Counted from the stretch's first letter, positions 48,601-59,097 are shown. The stretch: DNA of 64,000 nt from Sclerotiophoma versabilis (GCA_012274445.1 JAAROD010000080.1:1364001-1428000); one strand, 5' to 3'. Notes: generated by a model from the sequence alone, not told the origin. Made by a program: numbers and translations.

Positions 48601-49983
48601 GCTCGCCCACTTGCTGTACGATTGACCTTCTTTATAGCGTGTGAGTGGCCGGTCCAGATTGCTTTCCTTTGTATGCGCTGAGTCTGTGGAGAGGGGTCGA
48701 AGAGGTAGTCAATTCGTGATTCAAGCCATTCTATTCGGCCGTCGAAGTGGTGAGATAGTAATGTGAACTCAGAGTCGGACTTGTCGCCAATGAAGGCGTA
48801 GAATTGGACGTTGTCCTCGAGAGGCTTCGGTTCGTTGGCAAAGTGTAGGTGCAGCCCATCGACATGCGCAATATTGAATACATCAGTAACCTTTTTGACG
48901 CTGGCACCTATGTTCTCAAAGCCCCAGGCTGACATATTGCCATGATCATCCAGCACCACACAGATCTCTGGGCTCCGATTGGCGACCTCAATCAAGTGGT
49001 GCAGCGCGACACCATGGCTCTTCTCCTCTGCCGAGGCTTGTGCCATTGCTCTTTCCGTCGCATGTGTGAAGTGCTTGCCGTCAATGAAAAAGGCATACCG
49101 CCTCTGCGACTGCTTGTCTTGCGATACCAGCCCTGCCTCAATTGAGCCCAGTAGGTCCACCTCTGTCCACAAGTGCATGCCGTCAACGCCATGATGCTCC
49201 CCAGGCACCCATACTCGAACTTTGTAATCGGCGCATATCGTGTACAGTACGTTGTCGGTCGTCTGATCTTTGTAAGGATGCCGCCAATGTATGCCCGTGA
49301 TGGCTTGAGGGTGTGGCAGGTAGTAGTAGTCGAAGCGCTGATCTGCCGAGCCAAATGCAAGTCGTCGCCATATCTTCAATAATCGATCGTACCAGCCTGT
49401 CGACGCAATGAGTTCAGCGTCAGGAGAGAAGTGGGCGAATTTGACGGGATTGGCAAGCTGCTTCGTCCAAATCTGCTCGATCGCACCATGTGTGTTGAAG
49501 AGGGTGAGGGCTCCGCTACCGGCGAGTAGTTCGTCTGGCATGCCCCATGAGAGCGTCGTTATCGAGTCATCCGGGTTGGGAAGGGCCATACTGCCTTGTA
49601 GCGACCACTGCTGTTATCAGCACCCCTTACACAATTAATGATGCTATTACCGACCTTGTAGACCCCATACTCCACGCTATATGGCTGGTATATGTAGATG
49701 TGGTGCGTCGAACATGCTGAAAGTTTGCCCGTGCCTTCGTCGACTGCGACGGCTTCGAGCTCATCTTCCTCGTCGATGTAGATAGTCTGTATGACATGGT
49801 TGGGGCGGTCGAGTAGTATGAGAGCATTGCCAGAGATGTATGCCTGGTTGACTATCCGTCAGTCACTATAGTGTTCGTCGCATTGGTGCGCAGACGTCGT
49901 ACAATAATTTGGTTTCCCTCCCACAGGCCGTGAGCGACAGCTTGCAGCTTAGCCTGCGGCCGTCCAGGGAGTATGCCGCGCAT
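45604..49983 (-). CDS. RAV1: RAV1 / DMXL-family subunit of the RAVE V-ATPase assembly complex
   Basis: Rav1 is the large WD-repeat subunit of RAVE, which with Skp1 and Rav2 reassembles the V1 and Vo parts of the vacuolar proton pump. Five minus-strand exons, 49983-49903, 49843-49655, 49607-47286, 47240-46809 and 46758-45604, with introns of 59, 47, 45 and 50 bp, encode 1,392 residues (yeast 1,357). The N-terminal half has WD-type blades (for example VKFAHFSPDAELIASTGWYD, NVLYTICADYKVRVW). The centre and C-terminal part match the Rav1p domain (MTASKKELHSSYNDFSDDD, QFEVIARNEYTKTEEKNPVD, RHWQ-like helical repeats). The last ~90 residues are a long Glu/Asp/Lys tract and then LLDAFGF. The start gives MRGILPGRPQAKLQAVAHG, a family-typical beginning. 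Confidence 0.94.
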
Positions 49984-50302
49984 TGAGGTTTTGTGGGTTG
50001 CTGTTACCGGTGCCGCATCGTCTCGTGTAGCTTCAGAGAGTCGAGAGGGAGTCGTGGAGTCGTGGAGCGTCAGGTGAGGCTGCGCGTCGCTGTGGTGGTT
50101 TGGAGGTTGTCTATGCGCGACGGCAGGTGCAAGCTCACGCGCACTGGCCCCACTTGTGTCGTCACTTCCATCTTCGTTCGTGCATGTGCATGAACAAGAG
50201 CAATTCCAACATGAACGTAAAGTCGAGACATCGATTCAGCTTCTCAAGCCCATCTTTTAATCGTCTCTATGTATCCTGACTTTCATCACAATGCTGATAA
50301 AT
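49984..50302. other. RAV1 promoter and PRMT3 3' flank
   Basis: This 319-bp spacer lies between two minus-strand genes. No additional feature was recognised. Confidence 0.5.
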
Positions 50303-51885
50303 CTATGCCATCGACCTCCTGACCCTTCCCTCAATTTCTCCACTTTCACCTTTGCCCTTCCATTCTACAGTAACAGTGATTCCTCTGTCGTCGCCCTTCT
50401 CCTTAGCATATTGCAGTGTACCCTCCAGGACCTCGCCCTTCTTGAATGTTTGCCTCTTGGCAACATCATCATCCAGAAGCAAGACAGCCTGATGCCAATG
50501 CGTTGGCGTGTTCGCAGGCCCTGTGGAGAACCCCAGGCCCGGGATGCCGTTCTTCTGCCAGTCCACGTCGTCAATTATCTTGATGTCCTGGGTACTGCTG
50601 GGGTGGACGAAGATTGTATCAAACCAGATAGCGATGGCTTGAATGGGATCAGCGTCGCGGTCCAATGTCATGCGCAATGGAATCTTGAAGCTCAAGTCGC
50701 CAATAGACGCAGTCTTCATCTCCAGTAGGTGCGCATTCGCAGATCCGCAGAGCGCTGTTGGTGGGACATCAAAAACGCCGATTTCGCGGTGGTTGAGCAG
50801 ACCGCCAGGGATCATAGAAGAGAAGTCGAAGCCGTATACGTCTTTCCAGAACTTCGCGCCTGTGGCGTCAGCAATCCATTCTGCATCTGCGATAGGTGCG
50901 AGGCGAATGTTGCAGTGGCTGGGCACCAGAAGGCCGTCTTCCTTGAGGTACATGTCACGAGCGCGCAATACGGAATCGAGCATGCCTTCGAATAACAGAC
51001 CGTAGCCCATCCACTCGGAAATAATGATGTCGACCTTTTCCTTGCCAATTTGGCGTTGCGTGTTAAAGTCTTCAATTCGGCCCTGGATAACCTGGATGCG
51101 GTCTGCATATCCGTTCTTCTCGATGTTTTCTTTTGCGCGGACAGCGATTTGCGAGTTGTCGACTGCGAAGACCTTCTTTGCGCCGGCGCGAGCGCAGAAG
51201 AGTGAGAGGATACCTGTACCGCAACCGACATCAAGAACAACCTTGTCCTTGAAGACTTCGAGGTTCTTCTCAATGAAGTCCCGGTAGCCCTCCGTTCGTA
51301 CGCGATCTTCGATCATCTCACGGTGAATGCTGTTGCCTTTGTACGATTCAAAGTAGTCTTCGTCCCGGTCGCTGGTCACTTGTAACCTCGAGAAGTCCTC
51401 TGGCATGTCTTTCTGGAGCTTTGCTTCGAACTCTTCGTAGTCGACGGCTTTGGTCTCGATGTCTTGCATAAGATCTCCAAGCTCAAAAAGTAGTGCATCG
51501 TCCTCAAGTACTGGTTGGAGGTACTTATCACTCAAATCTTCTACTGTAATCTTGATGCCCTTGGGGTCAGTTCCTTTCTGTGCCTCTGATCTCAGGCAGT
51601 TCACCAGCTTGATGATATCGATCTCATCCGCCTCTGAGGTAAGTTAGTGATTGCCTGAAAAGGAAGGGTGTGATAGGGCTCACTTGATCCGAGACTCTTG
51701 ACTGCTGCGTTCAGATCGAAACCATGCTCTGATGTGCAATGCGACGACATCTCTGGGACGCGTGCGAATTGCTGGTCGCAGAACAAACATTTGAAAGTTG
51801 TCTCATCTGCCTCGCTTCTCTCTTCGACGATGCTTCCCACTGAGCTTCCTGAGTCTGAGTCTGAATCTGAGTAGTCTCGCGGCAT
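50303..51885 (-). CDS. PRMT3-type protein arginine N-methyltransferase with C2H2 finger
   Basis: PRMT3 is a cytosolic type I arginine methyltransferase whose main substrate in yeasts and animals is ribosomal protein uS5 (Rps2). Two exons, 51885-51684 and 51633-50303, with a 50-bp intron, encode 510 residues. After an acidic N-terminus comes a C2H2 zinc finger: Cys33, Cys36, His49 and His54 (CLFCDQQFARVPEMSSHCTSEH). The methyltransferase core has the SAM motif VVLDVGCGTGILSLFCARAG (about residues 199-218), the double-E loop ISEWMGYGLLFEGML and the THW loop PTHWHQ. All key residues are present. The finger is the feature that separates PRMT3 from PRMT1. Splice phase was checked by frame across KSLGS and KADEIDIIKL. 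Confidence 0.95.
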
Positions 51886-52627
51886 TTTGAGTGAATATCC
51901 TTGGCTCTTAAATGTGCGACTTTTATCTAAAACGATTATGAAAAATGAATGTCAGGACTGTAGTTCAAAAGTGTTGCCCGCTCATAGAAAGTTTATGCCG
52001 CTAGTATAAGTTTTGTGCGAAAGAAATGCAGGGATGCGGGGTCGGTTGGTGGAGCCTCCCGTAGACCCTTGATGTCACCGAACATTTTCTTTCTTGCACC
52101 TCGTTCAGCATGTTTTGCACGCACTATATTGAAAACGGACCCCCGCAAAAGAAAAGGCGTGAGCTAAGAAATATCTGGAAACTATGATCGATTACATACG
52201 GGTTGCGCAACTGTCTAGTCGTAGTCCTTAAGGACGACATGAGTGTCAGATGCGCCGCGCTCAAAGGAAATCGCAGAAGGCAAACTTTATGGAGTAGTAG
52301 GGGCATTCAGAGATAGTAAAAGAGACGACTATTGTAAGAGGACCGGCATACCTTCCATTCCGTTGCCCTGCTAGTCAGGTGATGGAGTGACAGATGCTAC
52401 GAGAAGAGCTGCTTGGAATGAGGATGCAGGAGCAGTGATATTCTGCGCCTTCGTTCCGCTCTTTCTCCTGTTAACAGTCTCGTCAGATGGCTGAGAGGCT
52501 GTGTTGAAGATGTTGCTGTAGCCTTGGTATCTCCTCATCGCCTGTCGAGACATCGTGATCGTATTCTGCGTTTGACTCGATCTAGAAGAATGCCTACCAT
52601 TCCGCCGAATTCTGGAAGTCCACACTA
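51886..52627. other. PRMT3 promoter side and downstream region of next gene
   Basis: No independent gene was supported. A minus-strand frame open over 52371-52643 (Ser/Thr/Arg-rich, ending ASVTPSPD) could be a further 3' exon of the neighbouring small gene, but I found no clean donor and acceptor of matching phase. Confidence 0.45.
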
Positions 52628-53120
52628 TCAGTCCGTACGCCATTTACTGCTAATCTGAGCTTTTAACCTCCTGAACCCAGCCAACAAATCCTTAATAATC
52701 GTTGGCATGAACACATCTCCAGACGTCCCCGTAACGGCTTGGACCGAATGCACCCGAAGCTTTGAACACGTAGTCAGACGGGCAATTCTACTTGCGAAAG
52801 ACCTGAGCGTTCGTTGTTCGCTCTGGACAACCTCTCCATACTTGTTCATCAACTCGCAATGTGCGAAGACTTTGAGAAATGCGCTGCCCAAAGCCTTGTT
52901 CTGTGGCCTTTCAATGGCACGATTTTTTGTCTCTGTAATCGAGAGATGAAAGTACAGTTCAATCCAGAGCTCCTCGTCTCGCTGCGAGTTGTGACTTGTC
53001 CGCTCTTTCCTGTCTGCATGACCGGAGATCTAGATGCGCCATGCGTTGCTTGCGGCGATTTGCTGTGAAATGCCCCACTGGATCTGGCACCTGAGGGGAA
53101 AATTCACATTGAAGGGACAT
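52628..53120 (-). CDS. small orphan protein, two predicted exons
   Basis: Predicted exons 53120-53091 and 53029-52628 with a 61-bp intron encode 143 residues. The 30-nt first exon (MSLQCEFSPQ) joins in phase to ISGHADRKERTSHNS. Exon 2 then reads as a clean, helical, charged protein (DEELWIELYFHLSITETKNR, NKALGSAFLKVFAHCELMNK, RTLRSFASRIARLTTCSKL) with no stop. The composition is strongly protein-like and unlike chance. No domain was recognised. The 3' end is uncertain, because a Ser-rich frame at 52371-52593 may be a further exon. Nothing in the neighbourhood suggests a role. Confidence 0.6.
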
Positions 53121-53355
53121 AGTTGACAACACGCTTAGAAATCTTGCTCGTTCATAGTAGAACATTTGCGACCAGTAGGTGTCGGACTGTCTTTCACCTC
53201 GTTCAAAGACATCGAACAGAACACAAACTCTGACTCTTGCAAGAGGAAATAATGGCTTTCAGAGTACGTAGAATATACCCGTTTCCTCGAAGAGAACTCA
53301 CCCCCGCTATAACGTTCATCGATTTTTGATTTCCCATCGAACTGTTTTTTTATCC

Positions 53356-53733
53356 CTACAGTCTGTCCGCATCCCCCTTCCACTGCGCCCATCCCTCCGG
53401 TTTGACACCATTTAAGTCCCTACTCAGCCTCCACAAATCGATGTCCTCCTTAGCTTTCTTCCAGTCTTCCTCGGTGGCAAACGACCTCTTCAGCTCCTCA
53501 CTCTGTGCTCCAACACGAATATCGAAGTTGTGACACGGGTATGCGGTCGGTGGAACGTATGCCATGTTCAATAAGGCGCGCGCTTCTGGCGTCCATGATG
53601 CCGGAGGTCCCTGAAGGACAGAGAAAGCTACGATAGCCCAGGAAGGAATGTGAGGGTAATGCAGTAGGAGGTCGTGGGACGTGTAGTCAAGGACTGAGGG
53701 AGTGGGAGTACGGGCAGTAGCAGCCGGTTCCAT
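53356..53733 (-). CDS. small hypothetical protein, 125 aa
   Basis: A single-exon minus-strand gene. The protein begins MEPAATARTPTPSVLDYTSH and contains Pro- and Trp-rich stretches (LHYPHIPSWAIVAFSVLQGP, DIDLWRLSRDLNGVKPEGW). The composition is well balanced and coding-like, and it has no signal peptide or membrane segment. The family was not recognised; similar short cytosolic proteins are common as fungal lineage-specific genes. Confidence 0.65.
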   Translation of the reverse strand: MEPAATARTPTPSVLDYTSHDLLLHYPHIPSWAIVAFSVLQGPPASWTPEARALLNMAYVPPTAYPCHNFDIRVGAQSEELKRSFATEEDWKKAKEDIDLWRLSRDLNGVKPEGWAQWKGDADRL

Positions 53734-54002
53734 ATCCAGTCTTGGGAGTGTTCAATGTTGTTGAGTACACACAAATATCTCTCGGTTTTTGGCTCTCGGT
53801 TTTCGATTCTATGGTATCAGTGGTGAGAATACTGTGACTTTATACCAAAAGGGCTGCCCGCATGTCTCAGAGACAAAAGTCTGTGGCTGAATCAATGTTA
53901 TAGCCCGTTCTGCTGTCCCCGTGCTTGCTATGCTAGGATGTTATGTATCAGCTAAGATCTTAAGTAATGTCTCGGTTCCGCGTCTTTGAGCAAACCACTC
54001 TA

Positions 54003-55012
54003 CTAGGGTTCCACTTTCATAAGCTGTTCCTGCACTATCGGTACTTTGCGGTCCTCTTGCTTGGGTGCCGCGGCACTATCACCCTGCATCCCAACCTTAA
54101 TTTCAACCCTCTTGCACCACTCAAGCGTTCCTTTCCAGAGCATCTGCATCTCACTATCATCCACAAGCCATCCCTGGTGCCTCATGATAGCGCACGTCAA
54201 GTCGCGCAGGAACCACCAACTCGGCAGATAATTTAGCCTCGCCAACGCTCGAAGTTTGATCTGCGGAAGCATGGCGGCCTTCATGGTGATTTCTTTCATC
54301 ATACTCTCGTGATTGAAGATGATCTGCCACATAGCATGGGCAATAGCATCGATGCGTTGGGACTTTACGGGGTGCTGCAGAGGGTTTACTGGAACGAGGG
54401 CCCGGCTGCTCTGAAGAGCGGACATGAAGATTTTCTGAGTCATGTCGTTCGAGTTTGGTTGGCCAGGCTGTTGAAACTGCGGCGGTCTTGGTGGTGAGCT
54501 TGATAGGTTTTGAGCGAAGTTTTGGTTTCGAAGTGGAGATGCGGGCATAATGGGATACTGATGCTGTTGATTAAATGTAGTCAGCGATGTTTACCGAAGA
54601 GCTCACCTGGACGTTGGTTCGTCTCCGGGATACGTTGCGTGTATCACTGTCGCAGCTCTTACCTCAACTTTAACCTCTTCGCCAAGTTTCTGGCTCTTCC
54701 GGGGCACGATTTGAGCGGGAGATATGTTTCTGCTTGCACGCTCAGGTTGTGTCAAGCCTTGTAATGGTAATGAAACGTCCTGTAAACATAAGACACGGAC
54801 ATGTTCGATGCTACATGGGATACTTACGCCACCCTGCCACTTGCGCTTCTGTATCGATATAGGTGAGCCCAGAGCTGTGACACTCGGCGTAGTTGTGGAC
54901 GGCGAACCTGGGAGAGACTGCAAGAGCGTTGTCAGCATATGACGTACACTCTTGTCGCAGTTGCTCTTACCTTCTTAGCTGTTGGTGTTTTTGGGGGTGT
55001 TGGTGCTGCCAT
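54003..55012 (-). CDS. hypothetical protein, four exons, 269 aa
   Basis: Exons 55012-54971, 54917-54828, 54779-54663 and 54563-54003, all joined in phase 0 with introns of 53, 48 and 99 bp. The N-terminal ~125 residues are Pro/Ser/Thr-rich and look disordered (MAAPTPPKTPTAKK, then SPSTTTPSVTALGSPISIQK). The C-terminal ~140 residues are helical and probably folded (RIDAIAHAMWQIIFNHESMM, LARLNYLPSWWFLRDLTCAI). The third intron contains an alternative acceptor/donor pair, but only the 99-bp choice keeps the frame open. No domain was recognised. The disordered N-terminus with SP/TP sites could be phosphorylated; this is inference. Confidence 0.72.
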
Positions 55013-55484
55013 CTGGCGTGGTTCCTTCCTTACGCCAAGAAATCTCTGAGGCGTTTAAGAGTAGAGGTAGAGGTCGTTATGCACTGGAAAGCAAGACCGG
55101 ATTGGGTGCGGATCCTGGGGCGAGTCTATTGTGGGCCCATTATTTGTGTACGTAGGTTGGTTGGCCCACAGATGCGTCGAAATGTTTGTTGTGGGGAAAC
55201 ACGCTAAACTCCTGGTGAAGGAGAGGTGAAAACAGCAGGCGCGACAATGGAGCAGCTGCCTAAAGCAGGTCAAAAGATGAGAGAAAAACAGGTTCAACCA
55301 ACGTTGTTGGTGAAGTACCATTGTCCGCCGTGTGCTTAGAATATCTGGTCGCAGCTATTATTCAGATCCCATGCCTACCAATAACCAACGCCATGCTATG
55401 CAAAGTTTTCAAAATGTACCTTCGACGAGAACGCACGACTGGCAGTCCTGGAGGCAGTCAAGTATACTAGACCTACTGACACTC
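55013..55484. other. intergenic, no gene seen
   Basis: This 472-bp spacer holds the promoter of the four-exon gene and the 3' flank of the J-protein gene. Nothing further was recognised. Confidence 0.5.
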
Positions 55485-56614
55485 TCAAGCGATGCTGCTG
55501 ACACGACCTCGTCCTCTGGCCTTGCCACGCGCTTTAGGTTTACGTGGCTCCTCCTCCTCCTCCTCCTCTTCTGAATCACCAATGTCTTCTTGACTAAGAT
55601 AACTGAGATCCATATCCGCATCTTCGTCCTCATCTACGGTCTTCTTGCTCTCCTTGCGCTTTTTAGCACGAGCAGCTGTGGCTTGGAAGGCTTCCTCTGG
55701 GGGCTCTTCCATAGGTGTAGCTCTTTTGTTGCCTTTCGACTTGGGTGCGTACTTCGCCTCCAGGTGGTCGAAAAAGCCGCCTGCTCGTGACTTCTGACGC
55801 TGCTGGATAAGCGCGGCCAAATCTGACATGTCCCCTCCGCTGCTCTTCTTGCTCTTGGCTTTGCCGTTTGACTTGCCGACCTTCTTGCCTTTGGCCTCCT
55901 CGGCTGCCTGGCGCTTGTCGAACTCATCGCGGCTCTTTTTCGCAGCTTTCTTAGCTTTCAGGCGTGTCTCGTCAGTCTCCTTTGCGTAGGCAGGGTAAGA
56001 TTCGATCTCGCCCTTCGATATGGCATCATCCAGAATCTCTCGGAATCGGTCGTCATCTACAAGGATGTCCGAAAGCATGACCGCTTCATATACACGATCC
56101 AAGTTGCCCTTGTACTTCTTGTATGCCTTTAGCAAATCTTTACGTTCCTCGTCGCTGCCCTTGTACTCGTTTGAAATCTTGGTGATTGTCTCCTCATTGA
56201 TGACGTTCTCATACTGCCCGCGATAAAAGCTCAGCCAGTCAAAGTCCTCGTCGTTCTCAAGTGACTCTGCTGTGCTGCCCGTAAGATCGTAGCGTTTGCG
56301 TCGGCGATCGTCTGACAGGATGGCGTATGCGAAGGCGATCTCTTGGAACTTCTTGTTTGCGGCTTCCTTCTCGCCCTCTGCGGCCTTGTCTGCTTGACGT
56401 AAGCGCAGTACTGGAGATACTCGGGCTGGTATGTACCTGGGTGGTGCTTCAGTGCCATCTTTCTGTATGCCTTCTTTACCTCGTCGGCCTTTGCTTCGTG
56501 CTCCAGGCCAAGTACCTCATACGGGTCGATCGTAGGTGGGCCATCTTCTTCCTCGCCAATCTCCTCGTCATCGGAGCTGCGTTCTTCATAATCTTCCTTT
56601 TGTTTTCTCGCCAT
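55485..56614 (-). CDS. DNAJC9-like J-domain protein
   Basis: J-proteins stimulate Hsp70 ATPase; DNAJC9 also acts as a histone H3-H4 co-chaperone. Two exons, 56614-56437 and 56389-55485, with a 47-bp intron, encode 360 residues. The J-domain starts at residue 30 (DPYEVLGLEHEAKADEVKKA). The essential HPD is His58-Pro59-Asp60, and the Asp codon is split by the intron, so it appears only after splicing. After helix IV comes the DNAJC9-type region (ESLENDEDFDWLSFYRGQYE, ITKISNEYKGSDEERKDLLK, ILVDDDRFREILDDAI). The C-terminus is Lys-rich, then acidic, and ends in Arg/Gly, suiting a nuclear, histone-binding protein. It is divergent from the deaminase gene. Confidence 0.92.
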
Positions 56615-56798
56615 GTTGCCGTTCGTGTGGGAGCGTTATGATGTTCGAGCTAAAGTCCAGCGCGCGGTGGACTGATAGACGCGTCGCGTCACAGCGTGGA
56701 AGTGGGTCTTTGGTATCGATAAGGAAAGACCCACTCTTGCATCACCGATTCCCGATCCTTTGAGTTAGGCGCCCTCACTCTCTTCTCTAACCATCAAG
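56615..56798. promoter_or_regulatory. 184-bp divergent promoter
   Basis: Only 184 bp separate the ATG of the J-protein gene (minus) from that of the deaminase gene (plus), so the two must share a compact bidirectional promoter. Specific binding sites were not recognised. Confidence 0.55.
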
Positions 56799-57368
56799 AT
56801 GCCGGAAGAATGGGAAGGGCCAGTGAGGATCTGGGACGGTCCTGTTCCTCCAGCGCAAGCACCAGACCCCAACGATCATATGCAATACATGCGCCTTGCT
56901 CTGGACCAAGCGCAAGAGTCACCACCGAAGCCAACAAACTTCTGTGTCGGAGCCCTGCTAGTCGACGGAGAAACCGGCACCATTCTCGAAAGAGGCTACA
57001 CGTTGGAGTGCGAAGGCAACACACATGCTGAGCAGTGTTGCCTGATAAAGTTTGGGCGAAAACATGACCTGCCTGAGGAGCGCGTTGGAGAGGTACTACC
57101 AGCAAGCGCTGTCATCTACACCACTATGGAACCTTGCAACAAGAGATCAGTTGGCAACATGCCATGTGTGGATCGTATCATCCGTACGAAAGGACTGGAT
57201 GGGCAGCCTAGGATCAAGAAGGTCTATCTTGGAGTTCAGGAACCGGAAAAATTTGTCGGTGCCAACAAAGGCACATCGAAGCTGCGAGAGCATGGCATTG
57301 AATGTATACACGTACCCGGTCTGGAAGAGCGTATCCTACAGGTTGCGACTGCTGGACATGAAAAATGA
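56799..57368 (+). CDS. zinc deaminase of the RIB2 C-terminal (DRAP deaminase) type
   Basis: Cytidine-deaminase-fold enzymes use zinc to deaminate pyrimidines. The single exon encodes 189 residues. The zinc site is His76-Ala-Glu78 (NTHAEQCC) with Cys113 and Cys123 in EPCNKRSVGNMPCVDRIIR. The spacing and the SVGN-PC wording are those of the deaminase that acts in riboflavin synthesis as the C-terminal part of yeast Rib2. No pseudouridine-synthase domain is attached, as is usual in filamentous fungi. A tRNA or nucleoside substrate is an alternative but fits the second motif less well. The start is the first ATG after a CT-rich tract. Confidence 0.85.
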   Translation: MPEEWEGPVRIWDGPVPPAQAPDPNDHMQYMRLALDQAQESPPKPTNFCVGALLVDGETGTILERGYTLECEGNTHAEQCCLIKFGRKHDLPEERVGEVLPASAVIYTTMEPCNKRSVGNMPCVDRIIRTKGLDGQPRIKKVYLGVQEPEKFVGANKGTSKLREHGIECIHVPGLEERILQVATAGHEK

Positions 57369-57431
57369 AGAAGTTCAAATACCAAAAATTCAGAGCAGTT
57401 CAGACTGAGACACTGGCGGATATTCACACAT

Positions 57432-58333
57432 CTACAGCGCATCGCCGTGTCGAGCCATACCGTCGCCCTTGATCCTCTCCTGCCCTCTGAGCTCCACCAA
57501 GTCGTCCAATTCGACTTCATCCCATCTCTTCATGCTTCCCTTCCTCATCTTTAGGCTTAACTTGTACCGAAACTTCTTCCACCGACCCGCGTTCACCTCT
57601 TGGATGCGGATTGTACCGACACGACGCTTGTGAGTTGTGTTGAGTGGTGCCTTGGGTGCGACGCTAGCTTTCTGTGCGGCTTCAAGTGTCTCTGCATCGG
57701 TCTCGATTGGTAAGGGACTCGATGCCATGAATGCCATGAACAGCGAAGCCAGTCGGCGTTGACGGTTGCTGACTTTGGCAGGCGCGCCAGAAGGTTGCTG
57801 TGATGCGCGTTTGGAGCTTGTCGCAGACACATTGCGGGCATGTCTCGGATTCGGTTTGATGTATCCGGTTTTTGAGGCTATAGCTGATTGCGTTGTCGCT
57901 GGTAAGGATGCTAACTTGCTGCTTGAGGCTTGTGTCCGTGGGTTTGAAAAAGCCACACTCCTCGAGGCCCGCTTTTGGCGAATACGCAGCATTCTGGTAA
58001 TTTCGGTATCGATGTACAGACCAGCTCACAACACTCGAAGGTCGTAACTAACAAATATACGTACCTGGCCTTGTTTAGAAGGAAAATACGATCCAGGGGG
58101 TCCCAAAGCTGATAGCGACTTGCAGGAGCCACGTCCTCGTCTGAGTGGCTGCTGAGCTGACATTTGAACCACGCCTCATCCCAATTAACATTGCTGAGCG
58201 GCACAGTCGAGGGATTGGAGGAGATGTTCTGACTCTTGAAAGTGCTGCAGACAATTTTGGGCGTGACGCTGGTCGTGAACGGCAAAGCAGCGTCTCCTCT
58301 CACACCTCGCCGTGTCCTTGCTGAATATGTCAA
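57432..58333 (-). CDS. hypothetical basic protein, 5' end uncertain
   Basis: The 3' exon (57993-57432) is preceded by a good intron (57994-58064, GTACGT to ACCAG, 71 bp) joining a 5' exon that reads SNVNWDEAWFKCQLSSHSDE and then RYQLWDPLDRIFLLNKAR into MLRIRQKRASRSVAF. The downstream part is Ala/Ser/Lys-rich, with a basic C-terminal segment (KKFRYKLSLKMRKGSMKRWD). The 5' exon frame begins just after a stop and has only a TTG at 58333, so a short upstream coding exon is likely missing and the true start is unknown. The minimum length is about 275 residues. No family was recognised. Confidence 0.6.
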
Positions 58334-58529
58334 CTGTCAAGGTGAAGCGCACAACCTCAACACTCAGCCCTACGGCGTAGCTCAAGACGACCTGATTTTC
58401 TCATCTAGTCAAACTCATTTCTACTATCTGTAGCGCTCGCTCCGTTCGCTTGCGCTCCGTTCAGGCTCTTGGTCCTGGCGACTCGCTGTTCGTGGCTGGC
58501 TGCGGCGCAGCTCCCACCAAAATAGATGG

Positions 58530-58577
58530 CTGGGTCTTATCTCAGCATGAACAAAGACATCCGTCCTTAAGACCCAG
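58530..58577. repeat. 10-bp perfect inverted repeat
   Basis: CTGGGTCTTA at 58530-58539 is the exact reverse complement of TAAGACCCAG at 58568-58577, with a 28-base loop. It could form a hairpin or be a remnant of a mobile element; no function can be assigned. Confidence 0.6.
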
Positions 58578-58779
58578 TGAGCTTCTGTATCAGAGACCGA
58601 GCGCTCAAGAGCTTTCAAAGCGTAATCCGATCCCTAGAAAAGCTCAGTGTAAGTGTCAAGAAAGACCTGGGTTGAGCAAACTCCTGCGGATTCGACCGAC
58701 AATACGCCGAACGCAGAATCGGGACTTTCAGAATCGCAATCTTAAGGAGGGTCTGATTTCGATTCTTTCCCACCTTGCA

Positions 58780-58944
58780 TCATAGGAAAGATCGGGGCCG
58801 CGATGCGCAATCCCTACATTTCGCATTCTCGAAGTTTAACCCCGCGATGAGCCGCTCGATCCACCACTTGGATCGATCGATGACGTCGTAGATCCTGCGC
58901 TGGACGCGTTCGAGCAGTGACGCGTTACACACAGTACGCTCCAT
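58780..58944 (-). CDS. possible 54-aa small ORF
   Basis: The frame runs from ATG 58944-58942 to TGA 58782-58780. The peptide has an amphipathic, charged centre (LERVQRRIYDVIDRSKWWIE) and a C-x2-C pair near the end (AKCRDCASR). The wording is more protein-like than other frames nearby, but the length is small and no start context or homology supports it. It could be a relic of a larger element. Confidence 0.2.
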   Translation of the reverse strand: MERTVCNASLLERVQRRIYDVIDRSKWWIERLIAGLNFENAKCRDCASRPRSFL

Positions 58945-59097
58945 AAAGGAGGGTCAATTGTGTACCCGTGTGAGGACAATGTAATCCAGTTTCAACAAAT
59001 GCGTCTATTCACAATTGCACGAACTTGCAACACATCATTCAAACAGTTATCAAAACCTACAGTCTCTCAACTATCCAGGTTCGCAACATCTGCCAGA

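Larger units (their letters stand above)
58334..59097. other. intergenic with small ORF and hairpin
   Basis: No established gene. It holds a GC-rich stretch with repeated CGCTCCGTTCG-like words (58433-58465), a 10-bp inverted repeat (58530-58577) and a 54-codon minus-strand ORF (58944-58780). The part nearest 59097 is the promoter of the NTF2-like gene. Confidence 0.5.
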
